64,000 nt of DNA, from contig JAEMBT020000004.1 of the NCBI GenBank assembly GCA_018873245.2, positions 5,938,573-6,002,572 on the forward strand, given 5' to 3'. The position numbers and the translations under genes were made by a program. The DNA is from Archegozetes longisetosus (lineage: Eukaryota; Arthropoda; Arachnida; Sarcoptiformes; Trhypochthoniidae). Within the stretch, counting starts at the first letter, position 1, and every line of letters begins with the position of its first letter. The notes under the pieces were generated by a model, which was not told the DNA's origin, did no database searches, and saw only the letters and a list, made by a program, of their open reading frames with translations. This document shows, piece after piece, positions 14,985 to 28,900 of this stretch.

Positions 14985-15088
14985 CCATAGAATCTCTCAT
15001 AGAATCTTACATAGAATCTCATAGAATCTCATAGAATCCCATAGAATCTCACATATAGTCTGATAGAATCCCATAGAACCCAATAGAG
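14985..15088. repeat. Degenerate decanucleotide minisatellite, ATAGAATCTC unit
   Basis: About nine copies of CATAGAATCT/C spaced 10-13 bases apart, with CCC and ACC variants. Confidence 0.9.
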
Positions 15089-17513
15089 TATCAAACCACT
15101 TGAGTAATGATGATAACTAAAATTCTATTAAACATGGTATACTCGGTTGGGTTAAAAACCTATTTTGAGAAAATGAATGCAATGCTCTACCTGTATTTCA
15201 TTAGGTTTAAGTGTAGTCGCATTTCCATTGAGCAAATTGAATATCAGCTCATGTGTTATGGTTATGAAAATGAAGAAAACCCTACTAATGCTCGGTGTAT
15301 TGATTGATAACAGCTAAACGAGAAACAATGTCTGTAAATCTTTGAACACTATATAAAACATTAGTAGCTTATGGGCAATTTTCCATAAATCTTCTCGATT
15401 ATGATCCAGACGATTATCAAGCTTTCTTATATTTTCTTGTATTTTCTGATAAAATATTCACTTTAAATGATTGGTTTTTAAGAGTAATAGAAGTTTATGT
15501 TAAAGAATAGGTTCACTTACATAATAAGTAAATTTTCATATAGATAAGTAAAGTTACGCTTGAGATGTACGCTATATTAACTCATCTTTACTAAATCAAA
15601 CATCAAGTTATAAATACATAAGTACAGAATCTATCAAGTTTTACTTTATTAACGCATGTATTACACGGTGTTCTGCTCTATAACACTACAAAAATTGCTT
15701 TTCAAACTTCTACAACTACTGTTAGGATTGTCTCTGAAATTAAACAAAAATAATTGACACATGAGAATGTACACAAACATTGAACTGAGTTTTGTCTTTT
15801 ATTTACATATTGAAACAAAACTAAGTTTTACCTAATTGTTCAATAGTCTTCGATTTGCAAAATAAAGTCAAAACAAACTGTTTTATTCAACCAACTAAAA
15901 ACTGCTGATTCGACCATCAATTTTGAAACTATTTTTCAACCTATCATCTGATTTATTCGAGATTTTTAGAAACACAAAAACGGCTCTATATATAGTTGAA
16001 GAATGAATTGTTGGATTGTTTGAAGAACAAATATATTATTTGATAGACATTCGAAACATGCAATCCTTTTGAATGGTTCGAGAATTTATGAGCAAATTAA
16101 TCAACTATTTTAAGTCATATCTTCAACGACAAACTAGTTACCATTTCAGATTGTAGACTCACTTCAATAGAATAAATTATAAGATTATTTGAAACATGCA
16201 TTTTTAGACTTACTTCAAATCGAAATATTTCTCTCCAATCTGAATCCTATTTGAAATATTGATTTAACTACTATTGAGAATCAAATTATATTAGAGTGAT
16301 TACATCCAACTTTGAGATAATTTGAATTATGGTCAAATCTAAATATTGATTTAATGTATGCCATTGAGTGGTTTATCTCACAAACAGCATTATATTAAAC
16401 TTAGATTGGTATTAATAGTAAGACTGAGAAGAAGATTAAAACTGGTTTAATTATGAAATGATAGTAATTTGCAATTTTAATCCTACTTATGCTACTACAC
16501 TGAATGCAGCTATTAATAGAATATGAATTTGTATTGTTTTCTGAAAAACTAACTTAATATCTAAAGTTGAACACGTTCGATATATTAAAGGCATTGCGTT
16601 CAAATTGTGTCATGTAAACCCATTTAATGAGAGCAAAAATATGATCAAAGCTAAAGTATGAACGAGGAAAAACTAGGAACATGATTCAAATAAGCATTTC
16701 ATATGAATGTGGTGCAACAATTAAGATAACTATGTTACGTTTAGAATAACTACAAATTTTCAGTACAATACGTTAATAAATCAAACTTAAACATTGAAAA
16801 ATATTTCAGTACATCAATTGTGATCAACTTTTCAAATGTCTAAAGTCTTAATCTGCTTGGAAACGTTTGTACTAAATCCTACTTATTTGTGGGATTAAAC
16901 ATATCGTATGTCCAATTAATGAATGATTGCTAGCTCAGCTTCAATGTAAGGTGATATAACAGTACTGAAACTTATGTTACTCAAACTTTTATCATTGCAA
17001 ATCTCACAATTCATATAATCTCAGTTAGACTTAATTCAATATCATTTACGACAACAGTAAAGCACTAACTAACTTAACGTAATGAATATTGAATTTTCAA
17101 ATCATCTAAAGATTAACATATATTTTCAATTTAGATTTCAAACCAATTAAGTGTTGCTGCTGCGTACGAAAAAAGAATAAATTCAATTTTAAATTAAATT
17201 TTAAATTCAATTCAACGCCAATTTAGTGTATAGAATTCATGATGATAGTTGGTATCTGAGATTTGGTGTCCACAGTCAATGTCCAGAAAATCATATGCCA
17301 AATAAAAAGAAAATAAAAAACAATTTATTAGATAAACATTTTGTTTTAAAGTTCAAATAAACAATAGTTTCATTTTAGATAAGTTCAACCATTAATAGCT
17401 GGAATCCACTGAAAGAGTAAATAATTTATTGTTGAAATGCGGGATAAGTTTAGTATATATACTCTTATAGTTGAGAAACCAATAAAAACAAAGAGAATAC
17501 GTTAAGTTAAAAG

Positions 17514-17861
17514 TTAGTATTTAGGATGAGGTCCAGGTTGTTCGGCTGCTTTTATATTTGTTTGATCAACATAAATACTATATGTTTTTACTATCTCTTC
17601 TTTTAGATCTTGTGTTTGCACGTGAACACCACGTAGGCCACAATCCAGTGGATAGAGGACTAAGTAAACTTTAGCTGAAGGAGAAATAGGGATTTTGTTC
17701 TGGTTTGAAACATGTGATGGACATAAAACTTGGTTGCTAGAATATATAGCAGTATATGTTATATAAGTTGAACAAAACGTACTGTACCATGTTCTCTTTT
17801 GTGAGCTTCTCTTATACATCAGTATTGGATTGCAGTCGCAGTATTGACCAAACACCAAATT
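17514..17861 (-). CDS. Unrecognised open frame, possible terminal exon
   Basis: The minus strand is open for about 115 codons after an ATATAG acceptor-like site and stops at 17514. It contains WYSTFCSTYITYTAIYSSNQ and VYLVLYPLDCGLRGVHVQTQ and ends EQPGPHPKY. There is no ATG at its beginning, so it would have to be the last exon of a gene whose other exons lie to the right, under the agrin first intron. No such exons were found. TTTATT (AATAAA on this strand) is present near 17425. It could be chance, a gene relic, or a transposon fragment. Confidence 0.2.
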   Translation of the reverse strand, partial: NLVFGQYCDCNPILMYKRSSQKRTWYSTFCSTYITYTAIYSSNQVLCPSHVSNQNKIPISPSAKVYLVLYPLDCGLRGVHVQTQDLKEEIVKTYSIYVDQTNIKAAEQPGPHPKY

Positions 17862-17969
17862 CTATATCCCTTGGTACTAAACTTTCTAGAGTATCTAAAA
17901 AACTCAAACCTTTCAATACTTATTGGCTTTAGAAACATTTTTGTAAAGTTCAAACTCATTTAACTACAA

Positions 17970-19101
17970 ATGGATCCACCAGTTCCACACAATAACTATC
18001 AAACAAGAGGAGCTGTTCCACACTTGGCATCGATGCCAACTCTGCCAAATTGTCCGACATTCTCATCTTTGCTATCAAAAGATTACGGACAGGAGGCTCA
18101 ACATTGTAACAATGATTACATGGGGACATGTCCTCGGAATGACTTCATAACGCGAAAACGTTCGTTTTATGTGTTGGCAACTATGCTCGTTCTCGGCATT
18201 ATTGTGAGTACAACTAAGCAAAGAGCCGACATTCACTCAATCAATTTGAATGTTAAGCTTTATTTTATCTGGAAATATCATTTGAGACTATGTTCGAGTG
18301 AATAGTACTTGAAAAGCATTGATATCGCTGTTTGGTCACTTAATTTATAGGATTGAGATTTAGTTTTTTGTTTGATTGAAATTATTTGATTATACAAATA
18401 GCAGTGATTAAGTGCATACAAAGAGCGTACTTCAAGTAGTAGAATGCATTTCTAAATTGAAACATTATCAAGTCAATCAACCAATGAATTATTCAAATCG
18501 TAAGCTTTGCCGTTAATCGTGATTTTCAAATTTATTCCTAAATAACTTAGAGTTACCTTATTTTGAACAGAAGGCGCTTAGAGAAATCGAAAATCCTAAG
18601 CAATCAAAGCATAGAAAAGTTAAGCGTCAAGTTTAAGTTTTTTATGCTTTACAACAAAAAATCGTTTGTAGAATTTGTGCTCATACACAACTTGGCTCTT
18701 TCACCAGATATGTTAGCGTTTTAAAACAAATAAGGTTACCAAACGTCCAGATAAGGACTGGATTCATAGAATATTTTTAACAATCGCAATAGTTTTTAGC
18801 ACTTTTAAAACAAATAGAGTTACTAAACATCCAGATAAGAGCTAGATCGGTATAATATTTTTGAGAATTGCAATAGACTTTAGTTTGCTGTTTTAAACAA
18901 GATAAACTGAGTCAAAAGAATTTTTTATGTTTCCAAAATAAATACTGTCAATGCTATTGCTTAGCAATATTAACTGATGCACATGTTTACTTACATTACA
19001 TTCAATTTACAGTCCAATGCTTACTAAACTTTGTGTAACTATTCGTATTTTTCAGATGCTCATTTTTATTGTGGTCGGTGGAACCATTGCCTACGTTCAG
19101 C
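17970..19101 (+). other. AGRN: Agrin exons 1-2: cytoplasmic tail and type II transmembrane segment
   Basis: Exon 1 (17970-18203, phase 0) starts with ATG after an A-rich leader and encodes 78 residues. The first 61 are polar and proline-rich. TRKRS (61-65) then precedes a hydrophobic run. Exon 2 (19056-19101) completes that run with MLIFIVVGGTIAYVQ. The span of about 26 hydrophobic residues with basic residues on its N-terminal side predicts N-in/C-out topology, so the Kazal array would be outside the cell. No cleavable signal peptide is visible. This matches the short-N-terminus transmembrane agrin isoform of vertebrates in layout, not in sequence. The donors are GTGAGT and GTAAGT; the intron is 852 nt. 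Confidence 0.65.
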
Positions 19102-22100
19102 GTAAGTTATTCTATACAAATACTTTTCTTCATTCAAACTGAGTTGATGACAAGTTGAAATATCAAAGTCAATCAGTATTACCGAACGTATGCAATTAAC
19201 TAAATTATCTCATAAGTCATATACGCTATGTGTTCTCAAAATAATGTTAATTATAACTCAGTTCCGATTGATAGCTCTGATGTGTCTCGTAACTGTTTTT
19301 CAGTTTCGATACAAACGAAATAAGCAAAGAAAAGTTTGACAGCTTTATACAAACTATGGTTTTTGATCAACTCATGTCAGGCTGAGTAGATAAAACAGTT
19401 TTTGATTGTCCATATTTTCTTGTTTTCATGTGATTACCAGCAAATGATAAGTTGAGTTGAAACATGCAATAAATATTGATGCCATTTCAATTTGATTGTA
19501 TTTGATTGTATTTGGTTGCAAAATGATTCAAATATAAATATGAGTCCATAAAACTAAGTTTACAGTACACTTTTCACTAATAGTTGAGTGAAAATGCATT
19601 TCTTTTATGATAATATTTCTTTCATTCTCGATCAATTGAGCGAAAATATGAGTTAATGTGTTTCTGTTTAACGAACAAATGTCAATAAAAATATTGTTTG
19701 CTTTAGGCTTAAGGTTTTAATTGGAATTATTCTGAAAGAGAATGTCATCGCTCCAGCTTTGAGCGAATATTTTTGTTGTAACTTCATTTCAAGTCTCAAA
19801 GATTACTCTCTTCTGGAAAGCTTTGAATGAATTTCTGGATTCTGGAATTTAATTGAAATTAGTTTTAATCAATTGTCAACTGTAGCTATAATTATCAGAA
19901 AATCTAATTTCCTCTGATTAGATGTCTAGTCTGATGATAGTTTCCGTTTAATAGGTAAACAAAAATCAATTGACTTTAGAACAAACAATTGATAAACTCT
20001 GTCAAACATATCAGAATTGAAATATTTGGTCAACTTTTGTAAACGATAGCGAATGTTGAGTATTTGAGGAAAAAATAGAAGTAATACAAGTATAGAAAAA
20101 TATCATGTTTCCAAACTTGATCTTTGCATAATATAATGATACTTTTAATTCCTAACTTCTTTTCTGCATAACTTGTCAGAGAATTAGTATTTGAATTGCA
20201 AATTTGTAGGACAGAAGAGCTATTCTGAATGGAAAAAGTTTCTATAAGAAAAGTGAACCAAGTAATGAATATTAGGTTGGATTGTATGCGCTTAAATTAT
20301 TTGATATTTGATTGCAAAGACATGTTATGCAAGTTGCGCGACGAAAGCTGGTATGAGTTGTATGTCTTACATACAAAGCTGAATAAGCGAGTGTTATGTT
20401 TATATCAGAGCCAAACACTCATGTAGTGTAAAGAATTGGCTGAATAAGTGATATTCAAAGCAATGATTTGATCAAATGAAAGGTAACTTATAGAGCATAG
20501 AAAAGGCAATTGGATTATTCTGCGTTCATATTAGCCATCAATCATGTATAAGTTGACTGAAGCAAAGTGACCCTTTGACTGGATGTAGAATACACAACCA
20601 ATAACTGGATGTATGTATATCTTAAATCGCATTCATTGCTATTCCTTTGCAACAGAGCTATCATTTGGATAAATTCTGTTCTTTTCTGTTTTCTTTTCAA
20701 TGAATTCCTTATGATAGCCTTTGATAGCCTCTGATATTTTCTATTATTTTTTTGACGACGCGCGACAAAAACATATGCCATCTTCATATTCTTCATATTC
20801 TTCTAGCGAATGGCCTATTTTTCTTCAATATGTTTTGGCTATTTTTTCAAGATTGATATTGTGATGATGTGATAGAAAATATGCTTCGACTCGTTTACGC
20901 TACTGATACGCCTGTGACCATAGAATATCCTCCAGAAAGCATTGATGGCAATTTCGGTGCAATGTTCATGATCTGATGAATTGCTATGCGCTGAATGCAG
21001 TTATTATTTCTATAAACGGGTCCTTTAGTGTTGGCTTTGGCAATACAATCCCAAGTGTTTAGTTTGGCCGAATCACAATGAATACAAGTAGAGCTTGGGC
21101 TCACTCAGAGTCTCACTCAGAGCCTCACTATAGAGCCTCAATTACATTAGCAGCAATAGCCGAACAAATGGATCGCTATAGTGCTCTATTCAACTCCTCT
21201 AACCAATATTCTCTGCTTAAAAGCACTGCAACCACTCACTGAGAAACAATGCTTATATACTTACTGTTAGAACCTCTCTTACCAAAAGACACAAAGAAAA
21301 ATGAGCACATATTGTATCACATAAGAGTTTGAATCAATCTGAAGAAAGTGTATGAAAGTCTCTGCAATACAGCTACTGAAAAGCTAGTTGACATACTGCT
21401 AGTGCTACTGGTAGACACAACTGATTTCTGATTTATGGTCATTATCTATCTTTTTCTCAACGCTTACCTGCTTTGCACATTTTATTTAATTCTGTGTTAT
21501 TTCTGTGTTATTATTGCTTATAAAACAAGTCTCTCTAATACCTGATTAACGAATTGAGAACAAGGGATTGAGAATGAGAAGCTCAGAGTTTACTTTAATT
21601 TTTTTACAAAACTGTTTATTAATTATTAGTGCTGTTGAAGCATACGAGTGCTACACTTGAGCTGATAGTAATTGAAAATTTCTTTCACATTAAATTCAGT
21701 TGAATAGACTAGAATAGAATTAGTTAGTGAAACATTGATTCAAGCTTGCTCATGAATACCGTATCAGAGCTATACTTGTCTACTGTATTATTTTAATCTG
21801 CTTCCATTTCAATGCAACCGTGTGTAGGATTAAATAAAGTACAAAAAATATTGCCTCAAACCTATCCCTATGCCTAGAGTATAGCCTAAGCGAAAATGGT
21901 AGAAAATGTGGCCTTTGTTCTAGTTATGTCAAATTTTCAAGCTTTCATATCGATTGCGAGTCAATTTTTTGACCAAAACAAAGCTTACTATTGATGACAA
22001 TCGTTAGTAAAAATAGCTATAATTAACCGATAGGTTCACAAATTTTCCATGCAAGTTAGTTTAATTAAGTTCATTATGGTTCGAGGCACATGTTTGTAGT

Positions 22101-24988
22101 CTTCATTCAATCGTATCCTGAATTTATCTCCAAACTTTCAATTATAATTATCTCTTTTATTTTTATATTTCATATTTGCTACTAAATTCAATTCTATTAC
22201 AAACATTATTATTTCGATTCTCACATTTTAGATTACTAAAAATTGACAATTCATTCAATTAAAGATATTTTTTGAATTTTGAATTTTGTTACATTTTCAT
22301 GTTATTTGATTATCTTCGTGAAATAAATGCAATCTTTGATAATATTTTTAGAATTAATAATCCATACTATTATAAAACTGCTTTACGAAATGTGATTCTC
22401 TAAGTGAGCAATGCTAACTATAATGATCAATGAAAGAAGAAATTTAAAACTAGAAAATCGAAGTTGCGATGCATTTCTTCAAAAAGCCATTTATGCTAAT
22501 TTCTAGTGAAACTGAACAATCCTGTTTAAAAACATATGAAATAAATCAAATACAGTGAAATCGGTCTAACTTGAACAGCTACTTAAGGCTTTTTATGAGA
22601 AGCAATATAAAAATCGCTTAATTCTTATTGATTTTTAAAAACCACTTAACTGCATACCAAACTTAGACAGAGTTTACTGTAGTCTAATATTCTTTTTCAG
22701 ATCAATTGATTAGAAGTTTCATGAGTTTTGAGCTTAACTTTGGAAAAAATGGTTGCATTCATGAAATAAATCAAACTTAACTTTGAGTTTAATTTGAAAC
22801 AAAATGATATGCCAGAAAATACTAACTGCTATTTCTTTCAATTGTTGTGCGAATAATTTCAAGACTCAAAATAAATCATGAAAATCTTTTGTGTTTTTAT
22901 TGGGGCTCATATTCAATTACCAAAGTTTGAGTAATTCATCATAAGATTTTTGGAGCTGTTATCGCTAATGACGAAAAATGTCAGTTCGTAGAAATACAAT
23001 TTTATTTCTGTTTCAACACAAATCAATAGTCTAATTATGATAATTAGTTACACGGCAAATAATCGTATTTCAGTTTTCATCAGAGATCGAACTCAATCTT
23101 GGCTCCACTCATGATCTTTACAATTAAAAGCTCAATGATACGCGGTAGCAACAGATTCTTGTCATCGGATTCTTTACTTCAGACCACAATATATCAGATA
23201 TTAAGCAACTTATTTCATGTTCATTATAGTAACCAAAGTAAATTGGAAGTCAAATTTAGCAAAAAAAAATGATGCACATCACAAACAGGTTGACATAGCA
23301 ATGAACTTTTTCATGCTGCTATCGAGGACTATTAAGTTTTGGAGTGTACTTTTACATCTACACAAAATCTAAATACCATATGGATGCAGTAATTTTTTAA
23401 AAATGAGCTTATTAGAGGTTTCCATAATTTTTAAAAGAAACGAATTTTCAAACTTAAATTTCTTAAATGAATAAAATGAAAATTGCATTTTTGTTGACAT
23501 GAGTTCATGGATCAGAATGACTCTGATTCTCAAATATGACTTCTAGCCTAAGATTTGAAAACTCACAAATAGTTTGAGCTTTGTTTAATGTTTAGATCCA
23601 TTATATTATTACTTAGATATTATATAAGATAATAAAGAGAAGCAATATTTCAGTTTAAAGAACGAAACAAGTGGAGCAAAATGACTCTATTTGAAACTTT
23701 AGAAAATGTTTATGAAAAACTTTTTCATTTGATTTAATCATTATAAGTATGAGAAGTGGAATCACAATGGATTTATAATCTGCATATTTTCATTCAATGT
23801 TTTCATGTCAATTTGAAGCAAGAAGATAGCAATTTGACTCTGCTTTAGTGCCCTTCTGTTTGACTTGTTCATCATTTTTGCAATACTTTATTCTTGATTG
23901 TGTCAATTTTCGCGCTTCATGAATAATTCGGTACTTATGCAGTGAAGAAATTCTTAGAAAAAGTCAAGCATAGCATCACATTTGGGTAGAATGGAGTCTA
24001 AATAATACTTTTTTACTCATATAAATGTATTTCTTACCTTTGAGACGCAAAGAGAAGGATAGAGAGATGAAACCATATCCTAAACTGGTGTCTATGGTTA
24101 CAGAATCCCCCACTTCAAAAGATGACACTTCAGATAATTTCCAATTTAGTCATCCCTTTTTCTTTGCCTTTATTTTCTTAATAATTTTTATCTATTAAAA
24201 CACTTTTTCTGTTATAAAGATAGGGAAATATAAAACAGTTTTTAGATGACATAGTCCTTTACCATCCATTAGTCTGCGATTTATAAGAGCTTTTCACGGA
24301 CTCATTCAAAAAAACTGAAATCTTTTTAAACTTTTATATTAGACTTAAATATTTAAAAGTTGAAAATTGTGGAGATTATAGTATTGTTTGATCATTCTTT
24401 TAGTGATTCAAATAATCTTGCTTATCTACATTGATTTAAAGGTTGAGAAGTAGGAATAAATGCTCTTAAATTGAAATTGGTGAACCCATTGCGAATATTT
24501 TATGATTCTGGTCTCCTCTATCAAGTCAATAGCTAACCTCAAAAAAGCCTTAATAGGCTTTTATAATTTTACAAAGCGTATTATTCGAGTTTACGAGAGA
24601 GTGATTAAAATTGCTATTTGCAGGTTAGCATCTTCTCGTTCAATCACGTTTTTGTACTTCAATAAAGACACTGAGCTGGAAGAGAGTGAGTTTCTCGATT
24701 TAATAGCCTGACTGATGACTTATAATTTTCATAAGGATAAAGTGTTGATTCTAATTGTTTCGCTTTGTTAATATTAGAACATAAGTTATCTGTTTAAGTA
24801 GGAATACTTGAAACACTCAACAGCATTAGTATTATTGTAATAATTTAAGTGTTGCAGTTATATTATTTGCTAAAATATCAAGTAAAGGCTCATTTCCGAT
24901 CTTATTTATTGCAATGAGGCTCATTGTTGTTATTTTTACGCTTTACCCTATAGTAAGCATTAAACTGTATACACATACACATACACAC

Positions 24989-25034
<46 letters not shown>

Positions 25035-25937
25035 TCATTACTCTACATTAACTTATATGCAACTCATAAATAGAAAAAAGTCAAATAACTGTTAGACATC
25101 ACATTTAGCTAAAGCTAGTTTTATCAAGCTAGTTTTATCAATTCTGCTTTTCCTTTAATGAAAATTCTACTATTTGCTTCTTAACCAAAGTGTACCACAT
25201 TTATTCTCTACTACAATAATAAATGTTTTTAGCTCTGGTCACCTAACTTAACATCTTTGTCCCTTCGGGCATTTCGTGCATCCATTTATACACCAAGACT
25301 AAAGACAATATTATGAGTTTGTACACGAATATACTGAATAATTAACGTTTGTTAGCTTTCCTTACGGTCAATGAGGATCTCATCAAAAGTGATATAAAGC
25401 ACGTCATATTCAGTATGAGTTTAGGTATCACATAATTCAGTCATTCTTCAGCCTTTACAGCAACAGCTGATCCCATCGGCGCAACGATGCATTAACTGAA
25501 TGGAAATTTGAAAAACTATAACTATAAGCTTGTTCTACTGATTTGCCAATACATTTAATATGATTATGAGAACTGTTCATCTTTAAACTAAAGCGCGCAC
25601 AATTCAAGCTTTTACTCGTCAGATCACTGCTATAGAGTGCCATCTCCAATTGAAATAACACCACATATAGCACTTCATAGAACTCACTCGGCCAATTGTG
25701 TCATATATCACTGCCTTTACTTTATTCAATACTAATACTAATATTATTTTTTCTAGCTTATGTTTTCACAACTTTTTTCTACTTAAATTTTTCTGTTTTT
25801 CTTTTCCAGATACACAACAGCTTGCACTGAGACCGACGATTAAAAATAGTGAGTCAACTGTAACTCAAACTCTACAATACGTATCAAAACCTTATATATA
25901 TTTTCGTGTCTATGTGTGAGATGTGAGTTACGAGTCA

Positions 25938-25995
<58 letters not shown>

Positions 25996-28900
25996 TGTAT
26001 TGTGTGTATTCTCTAGTAAGAGTGTTTCAATATCAAATGTAGAGCCAATGCAATGCAATGCAATGTTCAATAAGGCTAGTGTGATGTTTGCCCAAAGATG
26101 ATTTCTTGGTGCGCTCCAAATAAACTTTATTTGTTGGGGGCCATAAGGCATTGAAGCGACAGTAATAGAGCGGCAGTGCTCAGTGCTGCACTCGCCACAA
26201 AATTATATACGTATGGTATGAAGTGATGTGAATGCATTTTGCACATTGGTTTGCCTATTGGTTTGCCACTTGCCTCTCGAAACTTTCTGCCAACTCTTAA
26301 TAAGTGTGAGCGTGAAAACCATTCGAGCAAAAGATTGCTCACTGTATCCCTAAAGACTAGTCAGGGTTATACCATATTTTCTGAATTATAAACCTCAACT
26401 TCATAGTATTGTTTCCGTTCAAACTAAATAATATTAATCATAATAATCATAATCACAACTGTAAATGATAAGAACAAACTTGTGTCTCATTCAACTTTAT
26501 ATTATAGTATCTCAATGTTAAGTGAAGATAAAACACTATTTCGATTAAGTATTTCTCAAAATATTCAAGTATTTCAACTTTCGTTTTGTAGAAATATTAC
26601 GAAAAGAACATTTTTTAATTTGAATGCAAAGTGGATTTTAGAAATAGACTAATTTGTATTAGTTTTGTGATGAGATGAGACTTTGATAAATCAAACAGAA
26701 GTTTTTGCATAATTCCGTCGACGAAAGACAAAGAAAAAATCAGTGATATATTCAATTCCCTTTTGGATGAGGAGCTGTAGTTTAAAAGAAGATAATTCTA
26801 GCCTTCATTTCATTGATCTGCCACTCACTGCATTCATAAGCATAAAATTCTAAGTTATGGAACTGGAAAAACTTCTCTAAACAATATTGAGTGCAGATCA
26901 TTAAAAAAGCTGTATTTCCATGTGATGGCACGATAAAACATTTTCAGCCCCAATGCCAGTGCTATGTCTTCCAATTGATTATATCGACTTGTTGTACAGT
27001 TTCAAACTGAATCGATTGACGAGTTCGAAGAATCCCTCACTGCAAACATAGGATTTATTGAAAAGTTGCAAAAACTTTCAACAATAAAACTAATCCGAAA
27101 AGAAGCCACAGAAGAGTATATTTTCAATGATTTTCTCAGAATTTGAGTCGTCAAGTATAAAACTTACGATTATGTTGTGCGATCGAGTTGTGCGAAAGGC
27201 ATAGCTGGAGACATAGTGACCATTAACTTTGAACATAATCACTTAATAAGAGATAGGTTTAATTTTAGGATATGTATCACTATTGAGTTGAAGTTCTCAA
27301 CTAACATACATTAGATACAGCAATTACGATATATGAGTGAAAGAGAAATAGCAGTTTACCACGAGATCACATACTAGCTACACATTTAAGATAGTAAAAC
27401 CAATATCTTTATGACATCTGTCTAATAAGCAATAAAACAGTTATATTATAATAGGGTCAAATGTATCAATACTCTCCTTCATCCCTTTATGATATCTCAA
27501 TGAAATCTGTCTGACTTTTTCTACAACTATTTGCTCGTTCATTAATAAACCTAAAAACATTGCTCAAATATTTGTCCACTGAAACACTATTTTCTAATAA
27601 ATATATTGTGTAATACTATCTTAGTTTATTGTTATCCTACCATTCAACTTAAATAATTGTTTTGATCAATTTTGATTGTTATTCCAGTTAAAAGACTAGT
27701 TTTATGTCCTCCGGAACTGCTATGGCTCCCACGACTCTTAATATTGGTTTTATAAACAATATCAACAGCAAACTTGAACTTTCATTTTCCAACCAAAACG
27801 AATTAATGCTTTTGACGATAACTTAAAATGAGTAAACTTAACGACAATAAAACCGTAAATAGAAATAGGGTGTGCAGTAGTTGAATCAAAAGATAGACAT
27901 AGATACGGTAAACAACTGATGAAGAACCAGTTGCTATGTTTTAGGGCTCATCTGAGCTCCTGATCAGACCTTGTGCTTGTTTATACATGTATTCAAATAG
28001 ACATATCGATTGCCCTTCAGACACATCCCTATGCATCCTTTACTCCAGTTGCTATGCCTGCTTTTTGTTCCATCGGATGTACTGTAATAGCAATAAATTT
28101 ACAGTATATATCTCAAAAATCAGTTTAAAGAGTTATTTTGAATGAGACAAATTGAAATTATGTTTTATGGCTTTAAAATCGATGAATCAAAATAAATGGA
28201 CAAAAAATATTTGCTCTCAGTACGATTTCAGTAATACAATTGCTTACGCTCAAACTGAATGAAAAATATCGCTTTGAGTTAAAAACAACTTTTTCAATCA
28301 AAATTCATTGAACAAAACGTAAAGCATGAATGCAAATTGCAAAATATATTTAATTAATCGAAGGAATAAATTGATTCGATGTTTTTCCATAAGACCTAAA
28401 TTTATAAAATATTGTTACAGATATTAAGAATGATACACAAGTCAGAAATGGTTTTGTTTTGTTTCAAATTAACTCAATATGTATATATTGAAGCGATAAT
28501 GAATATAAATAAGAAGCAAATTTGCGTAATCTATTTATTGTATATTTATATTAATGAAGTCATTAAAAATTGTTCAGAAAATGATTTTATCTTTCAAGTT
28601 AGACAACATTGTAATTGAAAGATATTCTAACCCTAACACGAATAAAACGAGTGCACATTCATTATTAAGTATGGAATGTTTCTCAGACGCCAAACTTAAT
28701 CATGTAGTATAAGATCTTATAATGAATGAGACAAGTTTGCTAATGCATACTCTTTGTGTATACTAAAATAGGAGATTCACTTGCATTCCAGTAATTCAAT
28801 AAAAACCCTCTCCCTTTTGCCTTCTAGAGATATCTAAAGTAAGGAATCAGAGACTACTCTATGCAAAGCAAGATTGATTCTCTAATACTAAACTTGTTTA

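Larger units (their letters stand above)
12117..17513. other. Non-coding DNA with minisatellites
   Basis: It holds the 12.9 kb and 15.0 kb decanucleotide repeats and a GGTTAGGTTGG motif at 13535. No gene or RNA recognised. Confidence 0.6.
19102..25809. other. Agrin intron 2 (6.7 kb)
   Basis: Contains the pogo-like MITE at 22553, the CTCAC repeat at 21100 and the CA tract at 24970. No nested gene recognised on either strand. Confidence 0.55.

Noticed and set aside
24970..25032. CA tract as a Z-DNA or regulatory element
   Set aside because: Ordinary intronic microsatellite; nothing nearby supports a function.
25840..26151. 103-codon minus-strand frame with a long Ser-Leu run
   Set aside because: The Ser-Leu run is just the (GA)26 microsatellite read on the minus strand.
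26127..26342. 71-codon minus-strand frame
   Set aside because: No recognisable motif, no splice context; taken as chance.
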